A stretch of 64,000 nt of DNA, taken from Haematococcus lacustris. Taxonomy: Eukaryota; Chlorophyta; Chlorophyceae; Chlamydomonadales; Haematococcaceae. The stretch spans positions 10,780,621-10,844,620 of the forward strand of contig JASKMD010000012.1 in assembly GCA_030144725.1 (NCBI GenBank), written 5' to 3'. Positions 11,080 to 21,812 of this stretch are shown here, one piece after another. Both the position numbers and the translations under genes were made by a program. The notes under the pieces are model-generated. The model worked only from the letters and a program-made list of their open reading frames with translations. It did not search any database and had not been told where the DNA came from. Within the stretch, counting starts at the first letter, position 1. The number at the start of each line of letters is the position of its first letter.

Positions 11080-13773
11080 CCACCCCTGGACTGGCACCCT
11101 CACCGCCCTCTGCTGGCAGTGGCTGATGAAGAGGGGGTTGTGCAGGTGGGTGCTGTTCAGGTTACGAGGGGGTGAGACAAGGGGGGTGTTGCCAGCATGG
11201 TGCGGATGCCATGGGCTGCTTCAGGGACGGGCAGGGGGCTACCCTTCATGCACATCCTCATCACAAGGAGCTGGGGCATGTGTGCAGGTGTCCAGCGCCT
11301 GTATCATGCGTGCATGCGTGACTCATGTGCATGCATATGGATGACATGCAAAGGCATGTGTCGCATCATACCCATACCCTTGCCGGACACATCAAAGTCT
11401 TGGTTCAAAGACCCCCTGTTGTACCAGTGTTGGGTGCCAGCTGGCTAACAGACCAGCTCTGTACTGACCTGTACCGCTGCTGCAGGTCTTTGACCTGGCC
11501 CCTGTGGAGCAGGCCTCTTCCCCACATGGACACGGCTCAGCCCCAGGCAATGGCCGCCGGCCCCCAAGCATGCTGACCAACCCCTCCATGCGCCTAGCCC
11601 ACCGGCTGCAGCCATGCACCTTGTCGCTTGCATGGCGCCCCATGTCAGGGCGCATGCTGGCGGTGGGCACCCAGGGGGGGGTGCTGGCATGGACGCTGGG
11701 CGGCAGCAGCCGGCCGCCCCTGGGGGGGCTTAGGGGCCTGGGGGGGGCCCGGGGGGGGCCCTGGGTGACCTGGCTGCCTGGGCCTAGCAAATCTGCAGCA
11801 TACACAGCATTAGCATGGAGCCCTGATGGTCGGCTGCTGGCAGCAGCAGGTCCTCTCACACCGGGGATCACACTCTGGAGTGTGGCCAGCGGGGAGCGCT
11901 CTCAGGTGTGATGCCAAGGTTACACATGTGGTGGTGTCACACCTTGCTAAAAGCCAAGGTTTTTGTGTGGCAATGAAGATGTGTGCTGTATGTAGGCATG
12001 TATGTGTAGATATGTTGGATGTGATAGGATGTACTTGCTTTAGCCTTGCATCATGATCAGGTCATGTGTGGATTACACACCAAGCGACACAGAGGCAGCT
12101 GCTAAGAGGCAGGGGCTCACCCGCTGGCTTGTGCGGCCACCCCAGCATGGAGCCAGCTGATACCAGCAGCCATCAGTTGGTTGCACAGCTGGTGTGGTAG
12201 GTGGTGGTGACAAGGATGCCGGCCGTAGTGCCCTGGCCCTGGCCGAGTGCCATGCGGCATGATGGGAGTAGGTCGAGCCCCAGTAGGCCGCTCTCCTCCA
12301 TGGCATGTCAGTGGGAACAACAGTAGCTTCCTTCCTCTCCTTCCCTTTGCCATGTATGCCGGAGTAGGCTCCTCCTTTCTGTCCTTTGCCATGTGTCCCT
12401 GCGAATGCTGCTGCAGGTGGGAGTGGGCCTGGCTGCCTTCACGCAGATACGCTGGTCGCCTTGTGGCGCCTACCTCTTCGCAGGTACAGCTGGGTGCCAC
12501 GGGGCCAGGGCAGAGATGAGGGTGAGGGGTGCATGGGAGCCACATGCGCAACATGGTGTGAGCCCCCATGCACCTGTCTCTTGCCCAGGCAGCCAGCAGG
12601 AGGGCCCTGCAGCGCACATACCTCCGCTGCTGCCCCTTCCTCCTTGCACCCCCCTGCCGCGCCCTCCTCCCACCTCGCCCCCCACCTACCCTCCCTCCCT
12701 TGTGCACACACACACACCCGTGCAGCTACCCAACAATGTATCCTCCCTTCTCCCGCCTCCCGCTTGCACTAGCGCCCCCTTCTCCCCTTTTCCATTCTCC
12801 CATCTCACCACCACCCCTCCTCTCCAGCCTCACACAGCCCCATGATCCTCTTCCCCACCAAGGCAAGCCAGCCTGTCCCCGTTGCCCCCGCAGCCGGTGT
12901 AGGCTCCCAGTTCTACTTGTTGGAGACTGGCTCCTGGACCTCAGCCTCCTGGAGCACACCCCCTGGCTGCGGCCCAGTCACAGGGGCGGCGTGGGCCCCT
13001 GGTCCCCGCACCAGCCCCCTGGCCTCCAGTGCTCCCCTGCCACCGTTGGCTGCACACAGTCTGGCGGGCAGGGGACCAGCAATGGGAGCCCCAACGGGCT
13101 TGGCACAGCCCTCACAACGCTTGTTACTCCTGTCGTTCGCCGGGGGCACAGCTGGAGGCAACTTAGTGGCGCTGCACTTGGTCGAAGAACCACCTTCGCT
13201 GGTAAGCGCGAAAGCCGAGGCTCTTGTAGTGTGAGTGGTCGCTTTTTCCTCGGAAGTGTGATATGGTGGTGTTGTGCCTCGCAGGTCGCCCAGCTGTTGC
13301 CCGTGCTGTTGCAAGACGTCCAGCCGCGCGATGACGGCCATCGGAGCGCGGACTCGCAGCTGCCCGCACCGTCGGAAGCTAAACCGTCATTGCTGCAAGC
13401 TGCCTTGGGATATAAACTCAATGGGAGGAAAGCTGTCGCCGGGACCATGGCGGACTGGTCTTGGGATGCCAGTGGTGAACGCCTAGCCGTGCTGCTACAG
13501 TATCCGCATCCCGCCGCCGGACAGGTGGCGCTGTTTGCGATGAGCATTGAGCCGGTCGTGACCGCTCGCCTCCTCGGCTTCGCCCGACCTCCTCCTGCGG
13601 TCGACAACGAAGCGGCCGCCGCGCATCCAACTTCGCAAGTTGGAGGAAGGGTCGCCTGTCACCAGTGCTTCACGCGTGGCGCGCTGTTTACGGTCCGGGC
13701 AGCACGGCCTCGTGGCAACTCAGATCGCCACACTGCGGGCGATGTGTTGTACAACCTGCCCTGCTTGTGGTGA
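11080..13773 (+). CDS. AAAS: Aladin (AAAS-type) WD-repeat nucleoporin, 5' end unresolved
   Basis: Aladin is a seven-bladed beta-propeller of the nuclear pore complex. Supported exons: about 11080-11145, 11486-11905, 12417-12483, 12903-13201 and 13285-13773, all with GT donors, AG acceptors and matching phases. Diagnostic pieces in order: LDWHPHRPLLAVADEEG; RLAHRLQPCTLSLAWRP followed by MLAVGTQGGVLAWTL; ALAWSPDGRLLAAAGP and ITLWSVASG; IRWSPCGAYLFAG; SQFYLLETGSWTSASW; ADWSWDASGERLAVLLQ; FTRGALFTV near the end. These follow the order of aladin propeller strands, including the HP-in-blade and final GALL-type motif. Glycine and proline inserts between blades are longer than in animals. Near 13690 the expected continuation (SGQHGLVATQIATLR) sits in another frame, so the C-terminus may be frameshifted. 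The N-terminal 100 or so residues were not located. Confidence 0.78.
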
Positions 13774-14016
13774 CTTGTGTCCCCGCATCGCGTTCGACGC
13801 ACTTGTCTGTGAAAAAGCCTGGTATCTGTGCCCCGCTGTGTTTTATAGCTCCGCTACCTGGCTGGCCGAAGCCGTATGTGAGGGGCGTTGCTGCGACGAG
13901 CAAAAGTTTCAGCCACCGTGGTCGTCGATGGGTTGGCGGGGTGGTAACAAAGCACCAAGCGTGCTATGGTATTCAATGACACAGGCAGGGTTACCTTCAA
14001 TGCATGCATGCAACTC
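13774..14016. other. Aladin 3' flank
   Basis: No separate gene seen. An open plus-strand frame runs from the aladin end to about 14020 but shows no motif. The final bases ctgacag (14017-14023) are repeated at 20936-20942 as the flank duplication of the small hAT relative. Confidence 0.4.
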
Positions 14017-14067
14017 CTGACAGTCGGGCGTTCCCGGTAACGAATGATGATAGGTGGCTTACACCGC

Positions 14068-15597
14068 TTAAGCCGTCAGCCGTTGGGCTGCTTGGCCGCC
14101 CTCCCCCTCTAGGGGTTCGGGACTTTCTGTAACGCACTTCAAAGCAAGGTGCACAAACAAAGGTGCACATGGGCTCAACATGAAGTCATGCAAGTTCTCA
14201 TTACTGTCCTGGAAAGTCATGGCAAACTCCGCCTGCTGCCTGATGGAACTCGTGGCAGTGCACTCAAAGATGAAATGCATGGCGTCATCCACTACCCCCT
14301 CTGTGCATCTAGTGCATGTGCGATCAATGAAAGTTACCCCCTCGAACCGAGCCTTCTCCACCCCCAAACCGCTGTTGCCTAACCTAAACCTAGTCAGGCT
14401 CGTGCGAACTTCTGTAGAGAGCTGTCTGTTCAGCAGGTGTGGTGCCATGTGATTGATGCCAATGCCGTCCCCATGCTTGAACCATGCAGCATACGAGCAT
14501 CTCTCCCGATGCACCGTCTCGGGCAGTCTAGGGTCTCCCTCAAACCCAACCCAACGCCTCCCCCACCTCTCGAGCCACTTGACTTCCATAGCCTTGGTGC
14601 CTAGGACCATGTCCGGGCTCAAGGTGAACTCACCCCCCATCAGCTCTCTGGCGGCAAGCTGGAACTGAGCACTCCAGCTCGCCTGACACCTCCTGCCTAA
14701 CTCCACATCTGCCTTGATGACCCTCATTAGCAGGTCGCTGTGGGATAGTTTGGCAGTGTTCCAGAACTTGCATGCAGCCCTAAGCCAGTAAAGCTGGAGG
14801 GGCAGCTGCCCCAACTCATGCAGCACCATCAGGCCTGACACTGAGCTACGTACCCTGGCAGCAAACCTGAGAAAGCTGAGCATGCGTGTTTGCACTGGGT
14901 TGGAGAGTTGCACACCATGCCCAAGGAATGCAGTGCCCCATACCTGGCTGCCATACAGCCCCAATGGGAGCACGAACGCCCTAATGAGGTGACACAGGGC
15001 ATATGGATCATGCAGGACCCCATACTCTCTGGCACGCTTGCACGCCTGGCGCATGGCGAGGAACATGCCAGCCCTCATGTGAGTGGCAGCAAAAGCAGGG
15101 GTGGCGCTGGGATTGAAGTGCATGCCTAAGTACTTGAACTCTCTCACCACAGGCAGGATCTCATGCTTGTCCCAGTTTGTGAGTTTGTGAGTTGCCATTG
15201 AAGACCATCACCTTTGACTTGCCCACATTGACTGTAAGGTGTTTCCTATCTGCAGAGCCTTGTAGCTGGCAGACCAGCCGCTGCAGCCCGTGGGGCGAGG
15301 TGCTCACTAGGGTCAGGTCATCAGCATACATGAAGTGGGTGACAGGTGTGCCTTGCACCCTCACAGCATCAACAGGGCCTAGGAACTCCTTACTAATGTC
15401 GTGAACATAGAGAGCAAACAGGAGTGGGCTGATGGGGCAGCCTTGCTTGACACCTTGGTCAGGAGTCACTGGGGGGGTGCGGTGGGGGCCATCTATCAGC
15501 ACATAGCTTCATCCCTATACAGACCCTCCAGGCAGGCAAGCAAGGGCTGTGGCAGCTTGACCCCAACCCGCAAGTGCTCCCACAATTGTTGTCGAGG
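14068..15597 (-). pseudogene. LINE reverse transcriptase, C-terminal part (frameshifted)
   Basis: Minus strand: after the interruption the frame continues PRQQLWEHLRVGVKLPQPL, shifts by one base near 15505, then DQGVKQGCPISPLLFALYV (fingers/palm motif), MYADDLTLVS (catalytic YADD, motif C) and VGKSKVMVFNG. A second frameshift near 15190 coincides with a small direct repeat (actcacaa). The remaining 376 codons run EFKYLGMHFN through a long helical region to a terminal Cys/His motif, RTCTRCTEGVVDDAMHFIFEC in outline (C-x2-C-x12-H-x4-C), typical of non-LTR C-termini, ending at 14068. Motif A lies in the separate piece at 20155-20343. A pseudogene. Confidence 0.88.
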
Positions 15598-15899
15598 CAC
15601 TCGTGCAAATTAAGGCCTGGCTGGCTTGAAAAACCTGAGAGTTGAGGTCTGAAACTTGGTATGTGGGCTGCTGTGACCTAGGGGAGGTCAAAACTCTCTT
15701 GGGCCAAAGTGTAATTCTCACTCGGTGTCGAGTTGCTGGGCCAGGTGTGGGGCTGTGACCCCGATTTTGGCTAAGGGAGTTGGCACCGTGTGACCAAAGT
15801 GACTTTTCATGAAATGTGAGTATGAGCGATTGTAAAGGGTGGTTACAGCTGCCCAACCTAGTAGGTGGCATGCAAAAAGTCCCAGCCTGTGATGAGCTA

Positions 15900-16860
15900 T
15901 GGCCCGTGTCCTAGGACCCTGTACAGGTTCCTAGCGACATCATGGTCGTAGGACCCGGTACAGGGTCCTGCCGACCCTGTACAGGGTCCTGCGTACCCTA
16001 TGAGTGTTGATATTTTAATCATACCTTGCATCCCTGTGTGATAGAACCCTGTTAGGATTCCTACATAGCCGGTGGTTGGTCATGTTGACCCCGTTTTGAT
16101 GCTTTCGACCATGTGTGCCAGGACCCTGTACAGGGTCCTACGATGAGTGTCTTTCTACACAGGGTCCTGGTACCACACCACAGGGTTGTGGCTCACAGGG
16201 TCCTGGCACCACACCACAGGGTCCTGGCTTACAGGGTCCTGGCACCTCACCACAGGGTCCTGGCACCTCACCACAGGGTCCTGGCACCACACCACAGGGT
16301 CCTGGCCCACAGGGTCCTGGCACCACACCACAGGGTCCTGGCACACATGGTCCAGCTGCACACCCACAGGGTTCTGGCACCACACCACAGGGTCCTGGCA
16401 CACAGGGTTCTGGCACCACACCACAGGGTCCTGGCACCACAGGGTCCTGGCACCACACCACAGGGTCCTGGTACCTCACCACAGGGTTCTGGCTCACAGG
16501 GTCCGGGCAGCACACCACAGGGTTCTGGCTCACAGGGTCCTGGCACCACACCACAGGGTCCTGGCACCACACCACAGGGTCCTGGCCTACAGGGTCCTGC
16601 TGCACACCCACAGGGTTCTGGCACACAGGGTCCTGCGACGTTTGTTTACAGGGTTCTGCCGCACGGCTACAGGGTCCTGCGACGTTTGTCTACAGGGTCC
16701 TGCCGCACGCCTACCGGGTCCTGCGACGTTTGTCTACAGGGTCCCTGCAGCCGTCCCTGCACTCGTCCCTGCACTCGACACTGCACTCGCCCCTGCAGCC
16801 GTCCCTGCACTCGTCCCTGCACTCGTCCCTGCACTCTACACTTTGCAACAGGGTCAACTG
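15900..16860 (+). repeat. Left subterminal minisatellite of element B
   Basis: Units of acagggtcctggcaccacacc and variants, with full palindromes such as GGACCCTGTACAGGGTCC near 15950-15990 and 16120. Long ORFs in several frames and both strands over this array are repeat artefacts. Confidence 0.92.
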
Positions 16861-17612
16861 TGGCTCACGATTACAGGGCTGAAACTAGATATATGGGCTG
16901 CTATGACTTTGAGGAGTACAAGTCTCTCTCAGGCTAAAGTGTAAATCTCAGTCGTTGGGGAGTTGCTGGACCATCATGTTGCATGGAAAACATCATGTTG
17001 CATGGAGACTTACATGGAGGTTTCGCAAAGGAACCGCGAAGGAATCAAGTGAATCTCGAAGCCATCAGGCTACCCCGTCAAGCTCGCATTAGCAGCCAGG
17101 AGCAGCCAGGAACCAAGCTAACCAAGCCTTTTCCCGCAGACAACATCGCAGCCAGGCAGCCACTTTCGCTTGCCACATCGCAGCCAGGCAGCCACATTGC
17201 AGGCAGCCAAGCTCACTAGCGGCCAGCCTCCCAGCCAAGTTTGCAGCCACGTAGCACAGTATCCCGCAGCCTCCCTCGCACGCAGCTAGCGGATTGCTTA
17301 GCAGACTTAGTAGACGTAGCAGCCAGCCTCGCAACGCAACGCAACGCAACGCAACGCAACGCAGTACAACGCAACGCAACGCAACACCTTGCAATAGCAC
17401 TGACTTACTCACAACATGTCACCCTCTTGCCGCAGGTCCTCCTACACATTCCTTTCCCCTCCCTCCCCCACTTTCACCCTCCCCACTTTTACCCTCCCCA
17501 TTGCAGCCCGTCCCACTACAAAGGTAAGACCAAGGTACAAGCCACTGCAATGAGGATGGAGCATGTCCTGTGTATGCTGCAGGTCTGATGGGTGACGGAG
17601 TTTGCTGCAGGT

Positions 17613-17690
17613 CTGAGGGACCCTCCCTCCCTCCCTCCCTCCCTCCCTCCCTCCCTCCCTCCCTCCCTCCCTCCCTCCCCTCCCCTCCCT
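17613..17690. repeat. (CCCT)n array
   Basis: Tetranucleotide pyrimidine tract grading into CCCCTCCCT, inside element B. It is followed by caacgcaacgcaacg, also present at about 17330-17390. Confidence 0.95.
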
Positions 17691-17814
17691 CCCCTCCCTC
17701 CCTCCCCTGCCCAGTACAACGCAACGCAACGCAACCAACGGCAGCCATGAGTGGCACCCTCCCTAACCCCTGCCCCAAACCCCATTTCCCCCCATACACT
17801 CCTCTCTACAAATG

Positions 17815-17889
17815 GTGAGTGGCTTGCCGTGGCAATTGTGTGGCTCCATGTGTCTAGCCTGACCACTAGCATGCTCTTCTTTGCTGCAG
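17815..17889 (+). other. Intron-like cassette B1 (75 bp)
   Basis: gtgagtggctt ... ctttgctgcag, followed by gttttcagggtcacacc. The same architecture as cassettes A1 and A2. Confidence 0.55.
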
Positions 17890-17977
17890 GTTTTCAGGGT
17901 CACACCCATCCCCTTTCCCACAAACGATACACTCACCTTCACTCTCGCCCTCCTTCGCTACAATGCAACCTGGAGTA

Positions 17978-18244
17978 CTCCCCTCCCCTCCCCTCCCCTC
18001 CCCTCCCCTCCCCTCCCCTCCCCTCCCCTCCCCTCCCCTCCCCTCCCCTCCCCTCCCCTCCCCTCCCCTCCCCTCCCCTCCCCTCCCCTCCCCTCCCCTC
18101 CCCTCCCCTCCCCTCCCCTCCCCTCCCCTCCCCTCCCCTCCCCTCCCCTCCCCTCCCCTCCCCTCCCCTCCCCTCCCCTCCCCTCCCCTCCCCTCCCCTC
18201 CCCTCCCCTCCCCTCCCCTCCCCTCCCCTCCCCTCCCCTCCCCT
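17978..18244. repeat. (CCCCT)n pentanucleotide array
   Basis: About 53 perfect units; gives Leu-Pro-Ser or Glu-Gly-Arg type ORFs in all frames. It lies between cassettes B1 and B2 in element B. Confidence 0.98.
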
Positions 18245-18507
18245 GCAACCATGAGCAGTAAGCAAGAGCAGCAGCCAAGAGCAGGAGGTAGGAGGCGCTT
18301 GGAGCGGCAGCCAGGACTTCCGGTGAGTGCACATGCTTGCTGGCTGATGTTTGCTTGCAGTTGTCGACAGCTGGAGCATGGCAGGTGTAGCATGGCCTGG
18401 ATGATTGCAAGCAAGGCGGTAGAGCAGCAACAAACAAGGAGCCAGCAAGTACCGTACCCTCCCCGTACCCCGTACCCTACCCCGGCGGCGTGACACTGAG
18501 CATAACT

Positions 18508-18582
18508 GTAAGTGGCCAGTCCTTGCACATGAGTGGTCCCCAATGCCAAGCCTAATTGCAAGGATGCCTCTTGCTGCCGCAG
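18508..18582 (+). other. Intron-like cassette B2 (75 bp)
   Basis: gtaagtggcc ... cttgctgccgcag, followed by gtctgatggtcacac. Closely similar in motif order to A2 and to the cassettes in element C. Confidence 0.6.
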
Positions 18583-19329
18583 GTCTGATGGTCACACTCC
18601 TGCCCCTTGCCCCCTTCCCCCTTCCCCTTTCCCTGCCCAAGCCCACCACCACCACTTCCGAGTCTGCCACCTACCTACCCTCCTCCCCTCCTCCCCTCTT
18701 CTCTCCTCTCCCCCACCCACTGGCACCCAGCAGCCCTTGGCGTAGCAGCATGGAGCGGGCAGCCTGGAGCGGGCAGCCCGGAGTGGGCAGTCTGGAGCGG
18801 GCAGCCTGGAGCGGGCAGCCTAGAGCGGGCAGCCTGAAGCGGGCAGCCTGGAGTGGGCAACCTGGAGTGGGCAACCTGGAGTGGGCAACCTGGAGCCAAG
18901 CCTAGCCCAGCCTACCCCAGCCTAGCCTAGCCTAGCCTACCCCAGCCTAGCCTAGCCTACCCCAGGCTAGCCTTGCCTAGGCTAGCCTACCCTAGCCAAC
19001 CCTAGCCTAGCCTACCCAAGGCTAGCCCAGCCTAGCCTAGCCCAGCCTGATTTGGTGCCATGGGGCATAGGCAGCAAGGCAAAGTGCTTAGCAGTCCCGT
19101 GATAAGGTGTTAGCCCATAGCAATGAGGTGCAGCCAGTCCTTGTGGTTGTGCACATGACATATGTGGTGAGCAATGCTTGAGTCGTTGTGTTGTTGTTGT
19201 AGTGATGTTGTGTGGTGTTGTTGTGTGGTGTTGTCACCTTCCATCAATGCATGTGCTTAGCACCAGCAATACATGCCGTTTGTTGTGGTGTTGCGAGGTG
19301 TTCGGGCGTCGTTGCATACGTTGTGGCAG

Positions 19330-20020
19330 GACCCTGTAGCCGTGCGGCAGGACCCTGTGAGAATGTGTCGTAGGAACCTGTAGCCGTGCGGCAGAACCCT
19401 GTGAGAATGTGTCGCAGAACCCTGTAGCCGTGCGGCAGGACCCTGTGAAACTTTAATGTAAAGACCCTGTAGGCGTGCGGCAGGACCCTGTAGACAAACG
19501 TCGCAGGACCCGGTAGGCGTGCGGCAGGACCCTGTAGACAAACGTCGCAGGACCCGGTAGGCGTGCGGCAGGACCCTGTAGACAAACGTCGCAGGACCCT
19601 GTAGGCGTGCGGCAGGACCCTGTAGACAAACGTCGCAGGACCCGGTAGGCGTGCGGCAGAACCCTGTAGACAAACGTCGCAGGACCCTGTAGGTGTGCGG
19701 CAGGACCCTGTAGACAAACGTCGCAGGACCCGGTAGGCGTGCGGCAGGACCCTGTAGACAAACGTCGCAGGACCCGGTAGGCGTGCGGCAGAACCCTGTA
19801 GACAAACGTCGCAGGACCCTGTAGGCGTGCGGCAGAACCCTGTAGACAAACGTCGCAGGACCCTGTAGGCGTGCGGCAGAACCCTGTAGACAAACGTCGC
19901 AGGACCCGGTAGGCGTGCGGCAGAACCCTGTAGACTAATGTCGCAGGACCCGGTAGCCGTGCGGCAGAACCCTGTGGCCCAGGACCCTGTACAGGGTCGG
20001 TAGGACCCGGTACAGGTTCG
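19330..20020 (-). repeat. Right subterminal minisatellite of element B
   Basis: Alternating 22-bp blocks aggaccctgtagacaaacgt and cgcaggacccggtaggcgtg, inverted relative to the left array, ending in two intact GGACCCTGTACAGGGTC-type palindromes near 19980-20010. Regular spacing mimics a CRISPR layout, but the intervening sequence is itself repeated. Confidence 0.93.
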
Positions 20021-20154
20021 GGCGATTTTTCAAACAGTTATAACATCGCAACAACTTGGAGTTTTTCAATGATTTTAACGGCGATGAGTCGGCCTTTCCT
20101 GGGGCTATCTGCAGTATGCCTCCCGGAAAGAAATGACGTAGGCGACTTCCGGCC

Positions 20155-20343
20155 TTAATCGGCGCGAGTGGGTATGTGGTCATAGGCCTTTTTGAAGTCA
20201 ATGAAGGCAGTAAAAAGCTTGCGGTGCTTGGCATCTACGCTGGCCTTTTGAGCGTGGACAAGATGGCGCAGAATGAACATGGGTTGCATGGTGCTGCGTC
20301 CCGGGATGAACCCAAACTGCTCAGCTGGCAGCACTTTGTTGCT
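20155..20343 (-). pseudogene. LINE reverse transcriptase, upstream part
   Basis: The minus strand encodes AEQFGFIPGRSTMQPMF (the GFxxGRST-type RT motif) and AFIDFKKAYDHIP, with the first catalytic Asp of motif A (FxDFxKAYD). The frame ends where element B begins. It continues, after B is removed, in the part at 14068-15597. Confidence 0.88.
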
Positions 20344-20942
20344 GCGTTCCCGGTAACAAAAAATGACAGGAAACCGACCCTTGGCAGTAGGACGGCTGTA
20401 ACTCTGCACTCACGGCGCCAAATATTATGCTAGATGATTCACAATGTAGCCAACCCGGCCAGCTACCTTTCACCAATCGAGAATAATTGTACACTGAGTA
20501 AGCCGTGCACAACAAAGCGTCAAAGTTAGTGATTCAAATTTAAGCCGTAGCGGAGAATGCAGTCATCGCTACGACCGCCCGCGTCGCTTAGGCTGCTCTA
20601 CATGTGTATTTGAGCAGTCTAGGCGCCCTGCACGCCCGGCAGGCATCGCGTTAGGTGTCGGTCGGACATTCCATTTGTGCACAACCAGCTCACTACGCTA
20701 GGTAGATGGGGTCACAGGGATGCGGCTCACCGTCTAAGAGAGATTTGTCTCGCCGATGTGATTTGTTCCCGGGCACATGTGGCAGTACACGAGCAAAGAC
20801 TCCGATGGCTAGCGCTGATGGTCAGATGACGCGGACTAACTCGCGGCTGCCAATGTGATAAACGCTGTCGAAAACAGTGCAGTATTGAGAGAGTACTTGC
20901 ATGCACATTACCAACCCCATGTTGGGAACACCTGACTGACAG

Positions 20943-21428
20943 TTAGAGGCTGTTGGAAACATTGTGTGACTCGCATGTGTGATGTAGCCTGTCTCTTGCT
21001 ATACGACAGCCTGAGGTTGTTGGTGTTATACTACCAACACACCTCGTATCCAACAAGTCACCTGTCGCCCTCATGTCCGAAGCACCTTGGTTGTTGACAA
21101 CACTGTGTGACCTAGCCTGTTATTTGCTACACTACCACTACTTGCTATGCAACAGATCTTCCTGACGTCAAGTCGCCCTCCATTTTGAAGCACCTTGGCC
21201 ATGGCCGCCCTTAGCGAAGCATCTGCATGTTGCCTTCCGTCATTCGGGTCCCAATGCCACCTTGCGGCTAGGGCGGAGCTGAGGCAGCTGGGAACGGTTA
21301 TAAGGTGGAAGGAGGGGGGCAAGCATTGACCTCAGGAGACTGCTCTCATTGCCGTGTTTTTTACTACTGCCACACGTGCACATGCATACGAGCCCTGCGA
21401 CCGCCCTTCCTTGCTCCCCTCCCCCATT

Positions 21429-21469
<41 letters not shown>

Positions 21470-21812
21470 TCCCATGGGGTACCTGGCACCTCCACACAGA
21501 CAAAACACCTCCCCTTGTGCAGGGCCCTTGTTCGACCTGTGTGTTAATACTTACTGCCCGCTGGGCTACCTCATCCCCTGCTGGAATGGGATGACCTGGC
21601 TGCTGCTGGTGCCAGTGCCTAACAGGCTGGACGGGCTGTCGGGGCTGCTGAGGGCGCAGGGTTCGTACTGTGACTCCACCAAGTGCGGCTGCATGGGCTG
21701 TTGCTGGTGCCAGTAGTGGCTCCAGTCCATTGCTTCTCACCAAGACCAGATCAAAAGATGAAACCGCTTGGTGCCCATGGAGAATCGGTGAGTCGGTGTA
21801 GTTGTGGCTTGG
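20943..21812. other. Spacer between D1 and the PIH1 gene, with (CAG)n
   Basis: No gene identified. A (CAG) tract of about 12 units is at 21431-21467. The part 20943-21230 contains two diverged copies of a block (ttgttgacaacactgtgtgac and related). Plus-strand ORFs over the CAG tract give Gln, Ala or Ser runs and are not convincing. Confidence 0.45.

Larger units (their letters stand above)
15598..20170 (+). mobile_element. Element B: complete CACTC...GAGTG TIR element, 4573 bp
   Basis: The left end cactcgtgcaaattaaggcc (15598-15617) and right end ggccttaatcggcgcgagtg (20151-20170) are inverted repeats, flanked by GG on both sides (15596-15597, 20171-20172). Deleting the element and one GG joins the LINE codons as AYDHIPRQQLWEHL in frame, which supports both the boundaries and a 2-bp duplication. 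Inside: left conserved block similar to A (15618-15900), left subterminal repeats (15900-16860), a second left-block copy (about 16870-16975), a GCAGCC-rich part (17085-17340), pyrimidine-rich arrays with intron-like cassettes (17420-18750), a gggcagcctggag block (18760-18900), TAGCC repeats (18900-19050), right subterminal repeats inverted relative to the left (19330-20020) and a right block. No transposase seen. Confidence 0.82.
14042..20343 (-). mobile_element. 5'-truncated LINE retrotransposon, interrupted by element B
   Basis: A 14-bp direct repeat, gcgttcccggtaac, lies at 14028-14041 and 20344-20357 and fits a LINE target duplication. On the minus strand the body starts inside the reverse transcriptase at 20343 and ends with the short tract atcatcatt before the 3' duplication. 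LINE sequence is confined to 20343-20171 and 15597-14042; the rest is element B. 5' truncation and target duplication are standard products of target-primed reverse transcription. The clade is not determined. Confidence 0.8.
14024..20935. mobile_element. Small hAT relative D1, interrupted by a LINE
   Basis: The left end tcgggcgttccc (14024) and right end gttgggaacacctga (to 20935) resemble the hAT ends TCAGGCGTTCCC/GGGAACGCCTGA, and ctgacag flanks both sides. Only 14024-14041 and about 20358-20935 belong to the element, giving roughly 600 bp once the LINE is removed. The right part (about 20615-20935), reverse-complemented, matches 31910-32225; the left part matches 31748-31905. No coding capacity: a MITE-like derivative. 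It shares catcggagtcttt and nearby bases with the subterminal part of the larger hAT copies. Confidence 0.65.

Noticed and set aside
16113..19893. VLAPHHRVLAP and TGSCDVCLQGP type ORFs in element B
   Set aside because: Translations of subterminal minisatellites, open in several frames and both orientations.
19480..19980. CRISPR-like regular spacing in the right array of element B
   Set aside because: The putative spacers are themselves repeated, there are no cas genes, and the context is a eukaryotic transposon.
21303..21716. Plus-strand ORFs across the CAG tract upstream of PIH1
   Set aside because: Open only because of the CAG repeat; no motif and no splice support.
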